Below are positions 1 to 8,419 of a DNA stretch of 35,871 nucleotides, piece by piece; the stretch's first letter is position 1; each line of letters begins with the position of its first letter. The translations under genes were made by a program, and so were the position numbers. The DNA is from Mycobacterium sp. GTDB lineage: Bacteria; Actinomycetota; Actinomycetes; Mycobacteriales; Mycobacteriaceae. Below the pieces are notes generated by a model. That model saw only the letters and a list, made by a program, of their open reading frames with translations, did no database searches and was not told the origin of the DNA. The stretch covers positions 45,667 to 81,537 of the forward strand of contig JAHFVD010000029.1 in NCBI GenBank assembly GCA_023264735.1, in the 5' to 3' direction.

Positions 1-23
1 CGGCCGCTGCTCGACCGGCTGGC

Positions 24-743
24 TTGATTGTTTGCTGTCAACACCGCGATCTTGAATTCACGGCGGGTTATCGGCCGCGCCAGTGCTGGCCACCGTCCGT
101 CTCGGTGACAAATCCCGTCGCGGGTCTGCTGTCACAGGTCTTGGCGACGTTCGGGGTGAAAGCTCCGGCCGCGGTGCCCTCGGCGGCGGCCGTCAACCCC
201 CTCAGCGCGTGTGGCCCCAACAAGGACTGCTCCAATGTGAACCTGAGTGGGGCGAACCTGGCTGGCCAAAACTTGACCGGATACAACTTCACCGGCGCGA
301 ACCTGTCGGGGGTGAATTTCACCAAAGCCAATCTGACGGGGCTGAATCTGCAGGGGTTTGATCTGACAGGTGCGACGCTGACCGGCGCGGTTTTGACCAA
401 TGCGAATCTCTCCGGCCAAGACCTTCAGGGCCGGAATCTGGTGAAGGCGACATTGGTCGGGGCCAACCTAGCGGGTGCGACCTTGACCGGGGCGACGCTC
501 ACGTCTGCGAACCTGACCAACGCCAACTTGGCCGGGCAGAACCTTCAGGGAGTCACCCTGACCGGAGCAGTCCTGGCAGGCGCGAACCTGAGCAACGCCA
601 CGTTGATCGGGCAATATCTACAAGCCGTGAACCTGGTCGGGGCGAACCTGTCGGGGGCAAACCTGACCAACGCCAACCTGACGTCCGCGAACCTCAGTGG
701 GGCCAACCTCACCGGTGCCAATCTCACGAATGTCGTCCGGTAG
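24..743 (+). CDS. Pentapeptide-repeat protein, 5' end uncertain
   Basis: From about residue 68 to the end the protein is a run of A(N/D)LXX pentapeptides (SGANL, TGYNF, TGANL, LTNAN), the signature of a right-handed quadrilateral beta-helix. There are roughly 30 repeats and no other domain. Some family members mimic DNA and protect gyrase (MfpA), but that role cannot be assigned from repeats alone. A C-x6-C pair (CGPNKDC) sits just before the first repeat. The frame is open to the left edge of the window, so the gene may begin outside it. The TTG at 24 is the first available start and GTG at 105 (reading MTNPVAGLLSQ) is an alternative. Residues before 105 look unlike a signal peptide, so cellular location is open. 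Confidence 0.8.
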   Translation: MIVCCQHRDLEFTAGYRPRQCWPPSVSVTNPVAGLLSQVLATFGVKAPAAVPSAAAVNPLSACGPNKDCSNVNLSGANLAGQNLTGYNFTGANLSGVNFTKANLTGLNLQGFDLTGATLTGAVLTNANLSGQDLQGRNLVKATLVGANLAGATLTGATLTSANLTNANLAGQNLQGVTLTGAVLAGANLSNATLIGQYLQAVNLVGANLSGANLTNANLTSANLSGANLTGANLTNVVR

Positions 744-797
744 GAGAGCCGCCGAGACACCCGGGCTTGTCGGAGGCCGCGCCTAGGCTCCGACACC

Positions 798-1208
798 ATG
801 AACTTCATCTCGACTCGCATCATCACCACCGACATGCGACGGCTGGTCTCGTTCTACGAGCTGGTCACCGGCGTCGCCGCGGTGTGGGGCAACGAGTTGT
901 TCGCCGAGATCCCCACGCCCATTGGCACATTGGCCATCGGCAGCGATAAGACAGTGCCGCTGTTCGGCGTGGGATCAGCCGAACCGGCGGCTAACCGGAG
1001 TGCGATTCTGGAGTTCATCGTCGAGGACGTGGACGCGGAATATCACCGTCTCCGCGACTATCTCGACGAGGTCGTCACTGAACCGACAACCATGCCGTGG
1101 GGCAATCGCGCGCTGTTGTTCCGCGACCCGGACGGAAATCTCGTCAACCTGTTCACCCCGGTCACCGACGAGGCCCGGGCGAAATTCGGTGCCGCCGCGC
1201 CGCGCTAG
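798..1208 (+). CDS. VOC/glyoxalase-fold protein
   Basis: This 136-residue protein has the beta-alpha-beta-beta-beta pattern of the vicinal oxygen chelate superfamily. It starts with an N-terminal strand and helix (FISTRIITTDMRRLVSFYE) and ends with the typical FRDPDGNLVNLF strand near residues 108-119. Family members include glyoxalase I, extradiol dioxygenases and bleomycin/fosfomycin resistance proteins. Nothing visible fixes the substrate. A TAGGCT box at 784-789 lies eight bases before the ATG, so the mRNA leader would be a few bases at most. Its stop codon TAG is part of the -10 box of the next gene. Confidence 0.85.
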   Translation: MNFISTRIITTDMRRLVSFYELVTGVAAVWGNELFAEIPTPIGTLAIGSDKTVPLFGVGSAEPAANRSAILEFIVEDVDAEYHRLRDYLDEVVTEPTTMPWGNRALLFRDPDGNLVNLFTPVTDEARAKFGAAAPR

Positions 1209-1211
1209 TAT
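1206..1211 (+). promoter_or_regulatory. -10 box TAGTAT of a leaderless promoter
   Basis: TAGTAT is followed by exactly six bases and then the ATG at 1218, which places the predicted transcription start on the A of the start codon. The first three bases are the stop codon of the upstream VOC gene. Confidence 0.6.
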
Positions 1212-1217
1212 CCGCGA

Positions 1218-1739
1218 ATGCGTGGAACACGGGCGTCCAGGGTGGGTGTCGGCATGATCGCTCTCGCACTGATCACTGCGGGGTGTGGGGGTTCGGGCTC
1301 CGGCGGCCAACAAGCCACCAGCGCGCCGGCCACCTCGACCACCCCGGTTGCCAAGCAGGCGGTCGCCTTCGGAACCTCGGTCGACATCGCCGCGGACGGC
1401 GGCACCGCGACCTACACCGTCGACAACCTGCGCCCGGTGCCGCCCGACGCCCAGATCGTCCCGGCCAAGGGCACGATGTACGCCGTCGACGTGACGATTG
1501 TCGCCAAGACCGGTACGACGGCCTACAACGGCTTCTGGTTCGTCGCGAGGGCTGCCGACGGGTCGAACATCGCACCAGCCGTCGGTGCGGTCCAGCCGGG
1601 CATCACCTCCGGGCAACTTCCGCAGGGCCAACAGCTCGCCGCTCACGTCGCTTACGATGTCCCTCAGGGCAAGACGATCACCGCGATCATGTTCCGCGAT
1701 CCGAAGGGCAAGCTGTTGGTGGTGTGGGCGACGGGGTAG
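1218..1739 (+). CDS. Secreted lipoprotein with Ig-like (DUF1942/DUF4352-type) domain
   Basis: A 173-residue lipoprotein. A basic N-terminus and hydrophobic stretch end in a lipobox ITAGC with the lipidated cysteine at residue 23. A Gly/Ser/Thr/Pro-rich linker follows, then a beta-rich domain (AVAFGTSVDIAADGGTATYTV, VPAKGTMYAVDVTIVAKTG, TITAIMFRDPKGKLLVVW) resembling the immunoglobulin-like extracellular domains of MPT63/DUF4352 proteins. It is expected on the outer face of the plasma membrane; its molecular role is unknown. The start is supported by a leaderless promoter six bases upstream. It is followed after five bases by another exported protein, so the two probably form an operon. Confidence 0.8.
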   Translation: MRGTRASRVGVGMIALALITAGCGGSGSGGQQATSAPATSTTPVAKQAVAFGTSVDIAADGGTATYTVDNLRPVPPDAQIVPAKGTMYAVDVTIVAKTGTTAYNGFWFVARAADGSNIAPAVGAVQPGITSGQLPQGQQLAAHVAYDVPQGKTITAIMFRDPKGKLLVVWATG

Positions 1740-1744
1740 CGGGT

Positions 1745-2050
1745 ATGCGACGCACTCTGAAACGGTCGGTGGCGGCACTCATCGGGGTAGCCGCGCCGAT
1801 AGCGTTCGCCTCGGCTGCCTTCGCCGACTCGGCCCAGTACACCATCGACCAGCTGCAGGCGCAGGGCTACATTGTCGCGATCAACTGGGTCGACGGAAAC
1901 ACCGGTGCTCCGTTGTCATCGTGTCGGGTTGTGGCCGTTCACAATCCGGACAGCTCGCCGGGTGAGTCGAGCACCGCGACCACCGTCTACGTCGACTTGG
2001 CATGCCCGCGTCAACAAGCGCCGGTCGGTATCGGCGTCGGTATCGGCTGA
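1745..2050 (+). CDS. Small secreted protein, about 74 residues after processing
   Basis: A 101-residue protein with a classical Sec signal peptide (MRRTLKRSVAALIGVAAPIA, cleavage likely after AFA at residue 27). The mature part is short and contains two cysteines (60 and 87) that could form a single disulfide. It contains YTIDQLQAQGYIVAINWVDG and ends in a Gly/Val/Ile tail. Small exported proteins of this shape are common and largely uncharacterised in mycobacteria. I recognise no catalytic motif. It starts five bases after the stop of the lipoprotein gene, so co-transcription is likely. The frame is open further upstream, but only this ATG gives a signal peptide. Confidence 0.75.
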   Translation: MRRTLKRSVAALIGVAAPIAFASAAFADSAQYTIDQLQAQGYIVAINWVDGNTGAPLSSCRVVAVHNPDSSPGESSTATTVYVDLACPRQQAPVGIGVGIG

Positions 2051-2063
2051 GTGCGCCGGCCAA

Positions 2064-2759
2064 TCAGTCTGCGATGACTTGGATTTCGTCGCCGAGCCGG
2101 TAGGTCTCGATCAGTGGCAGGACATCCCCGCTCCAGAATCGTCCGGGGTCGAACCAGTTCTCGTTCTTCTCGGTGGTCAGCAAACCCATCTCCTCGTAGG
2201 TGATGGCGACCGTCTCGGCACAGTAGGCGGTCTGCAGCCCCATCTCTCGCTCGGCGAGTTTGCGCTTCTCAGCAGACTCGCGAACCTTCTTGTGCACGAC
2301 GGGGATTCCGCGGGTCCAGTCGCTGACGGTGGGGAGCCGGCCGCGAAGCCAGCGACCGGTCAGCCGCGCGGTCGAGGGAAATGGGGTGCCGTCCATCCGG
2401 GCGATCACCTCGAGCAGGCGGTCTTCCTGTTCGCGGGTGACGTGCGGGGTGAGCTGGCGCAGCCAGCAGCGCTGGCCGTAGTGGTGCAGCCATTGTTCGA
2501 TGGCCTCGCGGGCATCGTTGAGTTGCACCCCGCGGTGATTGGTGCCCGTCCACAGGTCCAGGAGTTTGTGGCCGAGCTCGGCGTGCCAGATCAACGGGGG
2601 CAGATCGTCGATGGCCACCGTCATGCCGACGTGGTTGACGGGTGCATTGGTCAGGGTCTGGATCGCCCGGTCGGGCCCGGAGCCGCCGCGGAACAGCCAG
2701 ACGTCACCGGTGCGGGTCTCGTTCAGCGCCTGTGTCAGCGACACGGTGTGCTCGGTCAC
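2064..2759 (-). CDS. YiiX-like permuted papain-fold (NlpC/P60 clan) protein
   Basis: From GTG 2759 the product is 231 residues. DVWLFRGG, NHVGMTVAI and IWHAELG near the N-terminus, followed by YCAETVAITYEEMG about 130 residues later, match the permuted papain-like YaeF/YiiX type. In that fold the catalytic His (in NHVGM) precedes the Cys (in YCAE). Such enzymes are amidases or acyl hydrolases; the substrate here is unknown. No signal peptide is seen, so it is probably cytosolic. The frame extends to 2873, but that would overlap a divergent small gene. GTG 2759 is preceded by TATGCT with a six-base spacer, an ideal leaderless start; ATG 2783 is the alternative. Confidence 0.72.
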   Translation of the reverse strand: MTEHTVSLTQALNETRTGDVWLFRGGSGPDRAIQTLTNAPVNHVGMTVAIDDLPPLIWHAELGHKLLDLWTGTNHRGVQLNDAREAIEQWLHHYGQRCWLRQLTPHVTREQEDRLLEVIARMDGTPFPSTARLTGRWLRGRLPTVSDWTRGIPVVHKKVRESAEKRKLAEREMGLQTAYCAETVAITYEEMGLLTTEKNENWFDPGRFWSGDVLPLIETYRLGDEIQVIAD

Positions 2760-2765
2760 CAGCGC

Positions 2766-2775
2766 AGCATAGTGT
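2766..2775. promoter_or_regulatory. Bidirectional promoter with overlapping -10 boxes
   Basis: On the plus strand TAGTGT (2770-2775) is followed by six bases and the ATG at 2782. On the minus strand TATGCT (2771-2766) is followed by six bases and the GTG at 2759. The two -10 boxes share the T-A base pairs at 2770-2771. Both predicted transcripts would be leaderless, with starts 23 bases apart. Confidence 0.6.
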
Positions 2776-2781
2776 GATCGC

Positions 2782-2952
2782 ATGCGTGGCATCTGGAAGT
2801 GGATCGGGCTGGCCGGTGCGGCCGGCGTCGTCGCCGGCGGTGTTCTCGTCGCGCGGGACCAGCGCAAGCGCAAGGCCTACACGCCCGACGAGATCCGTGC
2901 CAGGTTGCACCAACGGCGTGCCGAGGCTCAATCGTCGTCGTTGAGACAGTAG
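2782..2952 (+). CDS. Small membrane protein, 56 residues
   Basis: The reading frame ATG 2782 to TAG 2950-2952 encodes a 56-residue protein. It has one hydrophobic helix rich in Gly/Ala/Val (IGLAGAAGVVAGGVLVA) at residues 8-24, then a strongly basic stretch (RDQRKRKAY) and an amphipathic tail TPDEIRARLHQRRAE. By the positive-inside rule the C-terminus should be cytosolic. I recall similar short 'TPDEIR..LH' proteins in other mycobacteria, with no assigned function. Support for the gene is a perfectly placed TAGTGT -10 box (leaderless start) and the coherent membrane/basic/amphipathic layout. Its last codons lie in the left arm of the inverted repeat at 2940-2999. Confidence 0.65.
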   Translation: MRGIWKWIGLAGAAGVVAGGVLVARDQRKRKAYTPDEIRARLHQRRAEAQSSSLRQ

Positions 2953-2999
2953 TGAGAGCGATGATTAGCTCGAAATATCGCTCTCATTACTGTCTCAAC
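2940..2999. repeat. Long inverted repeat: 23-bp arms, 14-base loop
   Basis: Left arm 2940-2962 and right arm 2977-2999 are reverse complements with a single mismatch (G against A). The arms begin GTTGAGACAGTA and end ATCGCTCTCATTACTG...CAAC. The element lies between the convergent small membrane protein gene and the nucleotide cyclase gene and overlaps the 3' end of the former. It is clearly more AT-rich than its neighbours. It could act as a bidirectional transcription stop or be a small repeated element; no U-tract follows either arm. Confidence 0.8.
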
Positions 3000-3006
3000 G
3001 CAAGAA

Positions 3007-3798
3007 CTAGGTGGCCACCGCGTAGAGCCGGTGGGTGCCGCTGAACCCCTTGAGTTCAGCGTCGCGCCCCTGGTCGAAGGACTGCTGATCGCCCACCGCG
3101 GTGCGCACGGACTCGCTGACCAGGATCTCGCCCCCGTCGGCCTGGCTGGCGACCCGGGCGGCCATCGCCACGTTGCGGCCGAACACATCGTCGCCACGCA
3201 GCACCGACTTACCCATATGGATGCCGATCCGTACCCGAATACTGTTGTGCCGCGCCCGTTTTGCATCGCGCTCCAGCGCGCGCTGCAGTGCCACCGCACA
3301 GCTCGCCGCGGCGGTGGGATCGGCGAAGGCCACCATGAACCCGTCGCCCTGGCTTTTGACGACGTGGCCGTCGTGCGCCTTGACCAGTCGACGGACCAGC
3401 CGGTCGTGGCTGCCGATGAGCCTGACCCACGCCCGGTCGCCGATGCGTTCGTTGAGTGCGGTGGACTCCTCGATGTCGGAGAACATCACCACCAACTTGC
3501 CGTCGGGGGCCAGCCGGGCCAGATCCGGGCGCTCGACGTCGGCCCAGTCGGCGAGTTCCTCGATCGAGGACCGCACCGCACCGCCGAAGCCCTGGCTGCG
3601 CACCAGGTTGGCGGTCTGCCAGACGGTCTTGACCGCTTCGCGACCGCCCGTCCACAGCATGTTGCGGGTATCCAGACGGGCCCGCATCTCCTGCGCCTCG
3701 CGCTCGCTGGCCTGCAGGCGGGAGCGCAGCACGAGCAGCGCGACGGCCTCGCCCACGGCCAGTATTGCCAGAACCGCTGCCGCGATCGTCCAACCCAC
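3007..3798 (-). CDS. Membrane-anchored class III adenylate/guanylate cyclase
   Basis: A 263-residue protein with an N-terminal membrane helix (residues 3-25), a short coiled or helical linker rich in Glu/Arg (28-45) and a C-terminal class III cyclase catalytic domain (about 98-263). Visible catalytic residues are metal-binding Asp108 in FSDIEEST and Asp152 in SQGDGFM, plus the transition-state pair Asn209 and Arg215 in [10 protein letters not shown]. All core residues are present, so it should be active and make cAMP (or cGMP) as a homodimer at the membrane. Start is GTG 3798 with a GGAGGG sequence upstream. It is convergent with the small membrane protein gene and diverges from the lipocalin-like gene. 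Confidence 0.88.
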   Translation of the reverse strand: MGWTIAAAVLAILAVGEAVALLVLRSRLQASEREAQEMRARLDTRNMLWTGGREAVKTVWQTANLVRSQGFGGAVRSSIEELADWADVERPDLARLAPDGKLVVMFSDIEESTALNERIGDRAWVRLIGSHDRLVRRLVKAHDGHVVKSQGDGFMVAFADPTAAASCAVALQRALERDAKRARHNSIRVRIGIHMGKSVLRGDDVFGRNVAMAARVASQADGGEILVSESVRTAVGDQQSFDQGRDAELKGFSGTHRLYAVAT

Positions 3799-3833
3799 TC
3801 CTGCGCCGCCCTCCGGTCGGGAATGCTGAACTG

Positions 3834-4766
3834 ATGATGCCTCCCTACTACGAGAGCAGATTCATCCGGGCCAATCACCCGGATCGGGCGCAGGCGATCT
3901 GGCTGCGCTGGACGCTGCTGCTGCCGGCGCCCGGCGAACCGGTCGCCGACGTGTGGGTGATGCTGTTCGACCCGGACGGCGCCGGCAATCGCGCGATCAA
4001 GGTGCCGCATCCGCTGACCGAGGCCGACTTCCTGTCCGATCCGTGGTCGGCCAGGATCGCCGAGACCGTGATCGACGACGTGCACGCCCGAGGGACACTC
4101 GACGGCGGCGCCTGGGACCTGGCCATCGCGCCCGGCGACGAGCCCGTGGTCAAGCTGCTCACCGACCGCTCCTATACGGCCAAGTTCCCGACCGCCAAGA
4201 CCCAGGTGCGCCACCCGCTGGCCCGCTTCGACGGCACGGTCGCGCTGGGCGACACCCGCGTCGCGGTCGAGTCGTGGCGGGGCAGCGTCAACCACAACTG
4301 GGGCAGCAAGCACACCCCGGCCTACGCCTTCGGTCAGGTGTGTGGATTCGACGACCATCCGAACTCCAGCCTCGAAGTCGTCACCGCGCGCGCTGCGATC
4401 GGGCCACTGCGGTTACCGGCGGCGACGTTGTTCGTGCTGCGGCACGCCGGGTGGGAGGTCGCGGTGCGTTCGGTGGTGGCCGCCCGGCACACCCGAGGGT
4501 CCTACGAACCGTTCCGCTGGACGTTCGGCGGGCGCGCCGACGGCTTCGAGCTGCGCGGCGAAATCACTGCCGAGCCGCGCGATGTCATCGGGCTGACCTA
4601 CACCGACACCAACTCCCAAACCAAGTACTGCTACAACTCCGCACTGGCAGACTGCCGAATCACCTTGTCCGGCAACGGTCTTGATGCCGAACTCACCGCG
4701 TCGCGGCGGGCGATGTTCGAAATTCTCACCGACGAACGACACGCCAGCGTGCCAGTGCTGGCCTAA
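3834..4766 (+). CDS. Lipocalin-like (CrtC/AttH-type) conserved protein
   Basis: From ATG 3834 the product is 310 residues ([20 protein letters not shown]). It is beta-rich with scattered conserved-looking aromatic motifs: [23 protein letters not shown] at the centre and [15 protein letters not shown] near the C-terminus. The W-x-NHNWG arrangement recalls the lipocalin-like fold of AttH, hydroxyneurosporene synthase and tocopherol-cyclase-like proteins, which bind hydrophobic ligands. This is a fold-level guess. No signal peptide or membrane helix is seen. The frame is open back to 3765, but that would overlap the divergent cyclase. AATGCT at 3822-3827 sits six bases before ATG 3834, a plausible leaderless promoter. 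Confidence 0.7.
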   Translation: MMPPYYESRFIRANHPDRAQAIWLRWTLLLPAPGEPVADVWVMLFDPDGAGNRAIKVPHPLTEADFLSDPWSARIAETVIDDVHARGTLDGGAWDLAIAPGDEPVVKLLTDRSYTAKFPTAKTQVRHPLARFDGTVALGDTRVAVESWRGSVNHNWGSKHTPAYAFGQVCGFDDHPNSSLEVVTARAAIGPLRLPAATLFVLRHAGWEVAVRSVVAARHTRGSYEPFRWTFGGRADGFELRGEITAEPRDVIGLTYTDTNSQTKYCYNSALADCRITLSGNGLDAELTASRRAMFEILTDERHASVPVLA

Positions 4767-4819
4767 CGCTCGCGTCAAATTATTGCCAGATTCGGCTGGT
4801 TTGGCCCCCGCTGGCTGCG

Positions 4820-4825
4820 TAAACT
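4820..4825 (+). promoter_or_regulatory. -10 box TAAACT of a leaderless promoter
   Basis: TAAACT is followed by six bases and the GTG start at 4832, so transcription should begin on the start codon of the LuxR-family regulator. Confidence 0.6.
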
Positions 4826-4831
4826 GCGGCC

Positions 4832-7456
4832 GTGGGGGAGAGCTTGTCCTGGCCCGTCCTGAGGCGGGGTAAGGAACTTGCCGCGATCCAGGCGACGCTG
4901 CATGGTCGGCCCGGTACCTGCGGTACGTTGCTCCTTGGCGACGCAGGCGTCGGCAAGACCACGCTGGCCCGGATGGCCACCCAGTCGTTGCGCACCGGCG
5001 CGGTGTGGGTGGCCGGGACCGAGTCGGCTCGCGAGGTGCCGCTTGGGGTGTTCGCGCACCTGCTCGGTAGCCGTATGTCCGCCGACCCGGTGGCCATGTT
5101 GACCGACGCAATTCACACCGTTCGCCGCGAGAACCTTGCCGTCATCGGGATCGACGACGTCCACCTTGTCGACCACCTGTCCGCGACCCTGCTTCATCAG
5201 CTCGCCGTCGAGGGGGCCGTGCGCATTGTCGCGACAGCCCGCAGCGGTGAGCCGATCCCCGACACGATTACCGCGTTGTGGAAGGACGGCTATCTGGCCA
5301 GGCTTGATGTCGCCCCGTTCACCAAGGAAGAGGCGCTCGAACTCATCGAGACGGCGCTCGGCGGCCACCTCGAACAACTGTCGGCCGACCTGATGTGGGA
5401 GGCCTCGAGCGGCAATGCGCTGTTCGTCCGGCACCTCGTCGAAGGCGCGCTGGAAGCGGGAACCCTGAGGCGGGTCAACGACGTCTGGCAGCTGCGAGGC
5501 GAGGCAGGTGTCGCCGCGAAACTGGCTCCACTGCTCAGCAGCCGGCTCGACCGGTTGCCCGACGACGAGAAGCGCGCGCTGCAGCTGCTGGCCGTGTCCG
5601 AGCCGGCGACGTTGGCGGTCATGTCCGAACTCGTCAGCGCCGACACCATCGAGCGCGCCGAGCGTCGCGGCCTGATTCGGATCGTCGCCGACACCGGTAC
5701 CGCCGATATCCACTTCACGCATTCCGTTATCGGCGAGGTCATTCGGCGCAACCTCGGGCAGATCGCGAGCCGGCGGCTACGGACTGACGTGTTGACCGCG
5801 ATGGACCTGCACCCGCCGCAGAATCCGGCCCAACGGCTGCGTCGCGCGGAACTCTCTTTGCATGCCGATGGGAAGGTCGACGTCGAATTCCTTGCGCGTG
5901 CAGCCGAAGACGCGATCTCACTGATGAACATCACCCTGGCCGAGCGGCTGGCCCGCGTCGCCGTCGCGCAGGGTGGCGGCCTCGTGGCTAGCGAACTGCT
6001 CGCGCGGACGTTGCTGTGGCAGGGCCGGGCGCCGGAGTCCGAGGAGATTCTGGCGTCGTTCAACCCCGACACCCTCACCGAGTTCGAGCTGGCCCGCTGG
6101 GGGATGGCCCGAATTGCCAACCTGCAGTGGTCGATCGGGGACAGTAAAGCGGCCGCTGAGATCCTCGAGATGCTGCAACAGCGCATCAGCCACCCCAGGC
6201 TCCGGCCGGTTGTTGACGGCCTTGCCGCCGCGCTCGCGGTGCTCGACAACCGCCTCGAGGAGGCCGTCGCGCTGGCCGATCAGGTGCTGGCCGATCCGAC
6301 CGCGCCGCCGATGGCCGTGGGGTGGGCCGTCTTCGGTGGTGGCATGGCCGCCGCCCTGAAGGGGTGCACCGCCGATGCGGCGCGGGTGGCTGCCCGGGGT
6401 CACGAGGTCTACGACAAGATCGACGGCCTGCTGCGATTCCTGCTGTCGTTGGGCGAGGTCCGGGCGCTGACTCTGGCCGGGGATTTCGATGCCGCACAGG
6501 CGCGTTCGGGTGACATCGTCCGCATCACCTCGCCCGGTCAGTACCGCGCCCGCGCGATGGCCAATGTCCTGGCCGGTACTGTCGAATTGGGCCGCGGACA
6601 ATTGCGTGTCGCGATGGGCCGGCTGGAGGAGACTCTGGCCGCGCTCAGTGGAGAAGCGGCCGCGTCCTGGAATCTCCCCGCCAGATTGCTTCTGGTGCAA
6701 TGTTATTGCGGACTCGGTGACGACGTGGCGGCCGCCCCGCTGGTGGCCGAACTGCGAGAACTCGTCAGCCGTGGCGCGACGATGTTCGAACCGCCCGTCC
6801 GCATCGCCGAGGCGTGGCTGGCAGCGGCCATGGGTCATCTCAGTGGTGCGATCACCGCAGCAATCGAGGCCGCCGATCTCGCCGCCGCGTCGGGACAACG
6901 CGCGATCGAGCTGATGGCCTTGCATGCGGCCGCGCGGTTTGGTGACAAGAATTGTCTGCTGCGGGTGGTCGAGGTGGCATCGGTGATCGGCGGCCCGCTG
7001 GCCGCGGTCGATGCGGCGCACGCCGCCGGTCTGATGAACGGTGATGGGGCAGCGGTGTTTTCGGCATCGCAGGAGTTCGAACGGATCGGCGCCCTACTGT
7101 CGGCGGCTGACGCCGCGGCACAGGCAGCGGCGCTGTTCGAGGCCGCCGGTCAGCGGCGCAGCGCACTGGAGGCCGCGGCCGCCGCGAATCGGCTGGGCAC
7201 CGTCTGCGGTGGACTGAAAACCCCTGCGCTGTGCGTCACTTCGCAGCCACTGCCGTTGAGCCCGCGCGAGCGCGAGATCGCCCACCTGGTTGCCCGCGGG
7301 TTGTCCAACCGCGAGATCGCCGAGCGTCTTGTCGTGTCGACGCGCACGGTGGAAGGTCACCTGTACCGGATGTACCTCAAGCTCAACCTGACCGATCGTG
7401 AGGACCTGGGCAGGATCATCCGTCGTGAGGATGACGACCCGTCTGTCAGCGGGTGA
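4832..7456 (+). CDS. Large LuxR-family (LAL) ATPase transcriptional regulator
   Basis: An 874-residue regulator. An N-terminal AAA/STAND-type ATPase domain has Walker A GDAGVGKTT at residues 36-44 and a Walker B-like IGIDDVHLVD near residue 108. A long alpha-helical, TPR-like middle region rich in Ala/Leu runs from about 350 to 790. A C-terminal LuxR-type helix-turn-helix (LSPREREIAHLVARGLSNRE ... STRTVEGHLYRMYLKL) occupies about 803-862. This is the LAL architecture, where ligand and ATP binding control DNA binding and activation. Targets are not visible. The GTG start is fixed by a TAAACT -10 box six bases upstream. The 3' end overlaps the convergent hydrolase gene by 11 bases. Confidence 0.92.
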   Translation: MGESLSWPVLRRGKELAAIQATLHGRPGTCGTLLLGDAGVGKTTLARMATQSLRTGAVWVAGTESAREVPLGVFAHLLGSRMSADPVAMLTDAIHTVRRENLAVIGIDDVHLVDHLSATLLHQLAVEGAVRIVATARSGEPIPDTITALWKDGYLARLDVAPFTKEEALELIETALGGHLEQLSADLMWEASSGNALFVRHLVEGALEAGTLRRVNDVWQLRGEAGVAAKLAPLLSSRLDRLPDDEKRALQLLAVSEPATLAVMSELVSADTIERAERRGLIRIVADTGTADIHFTHSVIGEVIRRNLGQIASRRLRTDVLTAMDLHPPQNPAQRLRRAELSLHADGKVDVEFLARAAEDAISLMNITLAERLARVAVAQGGGLVASELLARTLLWQGRAPESEEILASFNPDTLTEFELARWGMARIANLQWSIGDSKAAAEILEMLQQRISHPRLRPVVDGLAAALAVLDNRLEEAVALADQVLADPTAPPMAVGWAVFGGGMAAALKGCTADAARVAARGHEVYDKIDGLLRFLLSLGEVRALTLAGDFDAAQARSGDIVRITSPGQYRARAMANVLAGTVELGRGQLRVAMGRLEETLAALSGEAAASWNLPARLLLVQCYCGLGDDVAAAPLVAELRELVSRGATMFEPPVRIAEAWLAAAMGHLSGAITAAIEAADLAAASGQRAIELMALHAAARFGDKNCLLRVVEVASVIGGPLAAVDAAHAAGLMNGDGAAVFSASQEFERIGALLSAADAAAQAAALFEAAGQRRSALEAAAAANRLGTVCGGLKTPALCVTSQPLPLSPREREIAHLVARGLSNREIAERLVVSTRTVEGHLYRMYLKLNLTDREDLGRIIRREDDDPSVSG

Positions 7457-8315
7457 CGAACGAGACGACGGCCTCGCTGAAGGCGTCATTGTCATCGCCG
7501 GCAGCGGTGTGGCCGGCATCGGCGAGTTCGACGAATTCCGCTCCCGGCACCTTGGCGAGGAAATCCTGCACACCTTCGGCACTGACGACGTCGGAGAGCT
7601 CGCCGCGGATCAGCAGGATCGGGATGGTCAGGTCGATGGCGGCCTGCTCGAGGCGCTCCACCCGAACGAACGGATCGTCGTCGGGGGCGGTGAGGAACGC
7701 CGGATCCCAGTGCCAGAACCAGCGGCCTTCGCGGTGTCGCAGATTCTTCTTGAGGCCATCGAGGTTCTTCGGTCGCTTGCGGTGCGGCAAGTAACCGGAG
7801 ATCGCCTCGGCGGCCTGCTCCAGGCTCTCGAAGCCGTGCACATGGCTGAACATGAAGTCCCGGATCCGGGCGCTGCCGCCCTTCTCGAAGCGCGGCACCA
7901 CATCGACCAGCACCAGCTTGGTCACCTTCTGCGGCCCGGCATGCTTGGCGACCAGGATGCTGGTCAGCCCTCCCATGCTGGCCCCGATCAACGCCACCGG
8001 CCGGCCGATCTGCTCGAGCACCAGCAGCACGTCGGTGGACAGAGCGTCGACGGTGTACTCGGCGTTGGGCGCCCGGTCGCTGTCGCCGTGTCCGCGAGCG
8101 TCCAGCGCGATCACGTGGAAGCCGTGGTCGGCCAGCACCTGCCCGGTGTTCTTCCAGGAGAACCGGTTCTGACCGCCGCCGTGCAGCATCAGGATCGTCG
8201 GCCGGTCGGCCGCCTCGTGCGCGCCACGGTTCCATTCGTCGGCCACCAGGGCGAGCTCTTTGTCGCCCCGGAACTCAACGGTCTGCGAACCGCTCCTTGT
8301 ACTGCTCACGGGCAT
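7446..8315 (-). CDS. Alpha/beta hydrolase
   Basis: A 289-residue alpha/beta hydrolase starting at ATG 8315 (MPVSSTRSGSQTVEF). The oxyanion-hole loop is LHGGGQ (44-49), the nucleophile elbow is GASMGG with Ser113, and the C-terminal catalytic His lies in ADAGHTAAGD. An acid residue is likely in RGELSDVV. The cap region between strands 6 and 7 carries HRKRPKNLDGLKKNLRHREG and WHWDPAF, typical of esterases, lactonases or C-C hydrolases with hydrophobic substrates. The frame is open to 8399, but the extension has no typical features and overlaps the leader of the divergent VOC gene. Confidence 0.87.
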   Translation of the reverse strand: MPVSSTRSGSQTVEFRGDKELALVADEWNRGAHEAADRPTILMLHGGGQNRFSWKNTGQVLADHGFHVIALDARGHGDSDRAPNAEYTVDALSTDVLLVLEQIGRPVALIGASMGGLTSILVAKHAGPQKVTKLVLVDVVPRFEKGGSARIRDFMFSHVHGFESLEQAAEAISGYLPHRKRPKNLDGLKKNLRHREGRWFWHWDPAFLTAPDDDPFVRVERLEQAAIDLTIPILLIRGELSDVVSAEGVQDFLAKVPGAEFVELADAGHTAAGDDNDAFSEAVVSFVTR

Positions 8316-8419
8316 CCTCTCGGCCGAACCTGAACAGCACGTTACCCAGGGGTGTTCGCGATGACTTTCGGCACCCCGACAGGTCAACCCCATCGACACC
8401 CAACGACAGGAGATCGCCC

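Noticed and set aside
1872..2777. 301-residue plus-strand reading frame
   Set aside because: It is antisense to the YiiX-like gene, whose His and Cys motifs are clear. Its composition is that of a GC-rich shadow frame.
5918..7021. 367-residue minus-strand frame inside the LuxR-type regulator
   Set aside because: Shadow of the regulator's helical region, rich in Arg/Gly/His without any domain.
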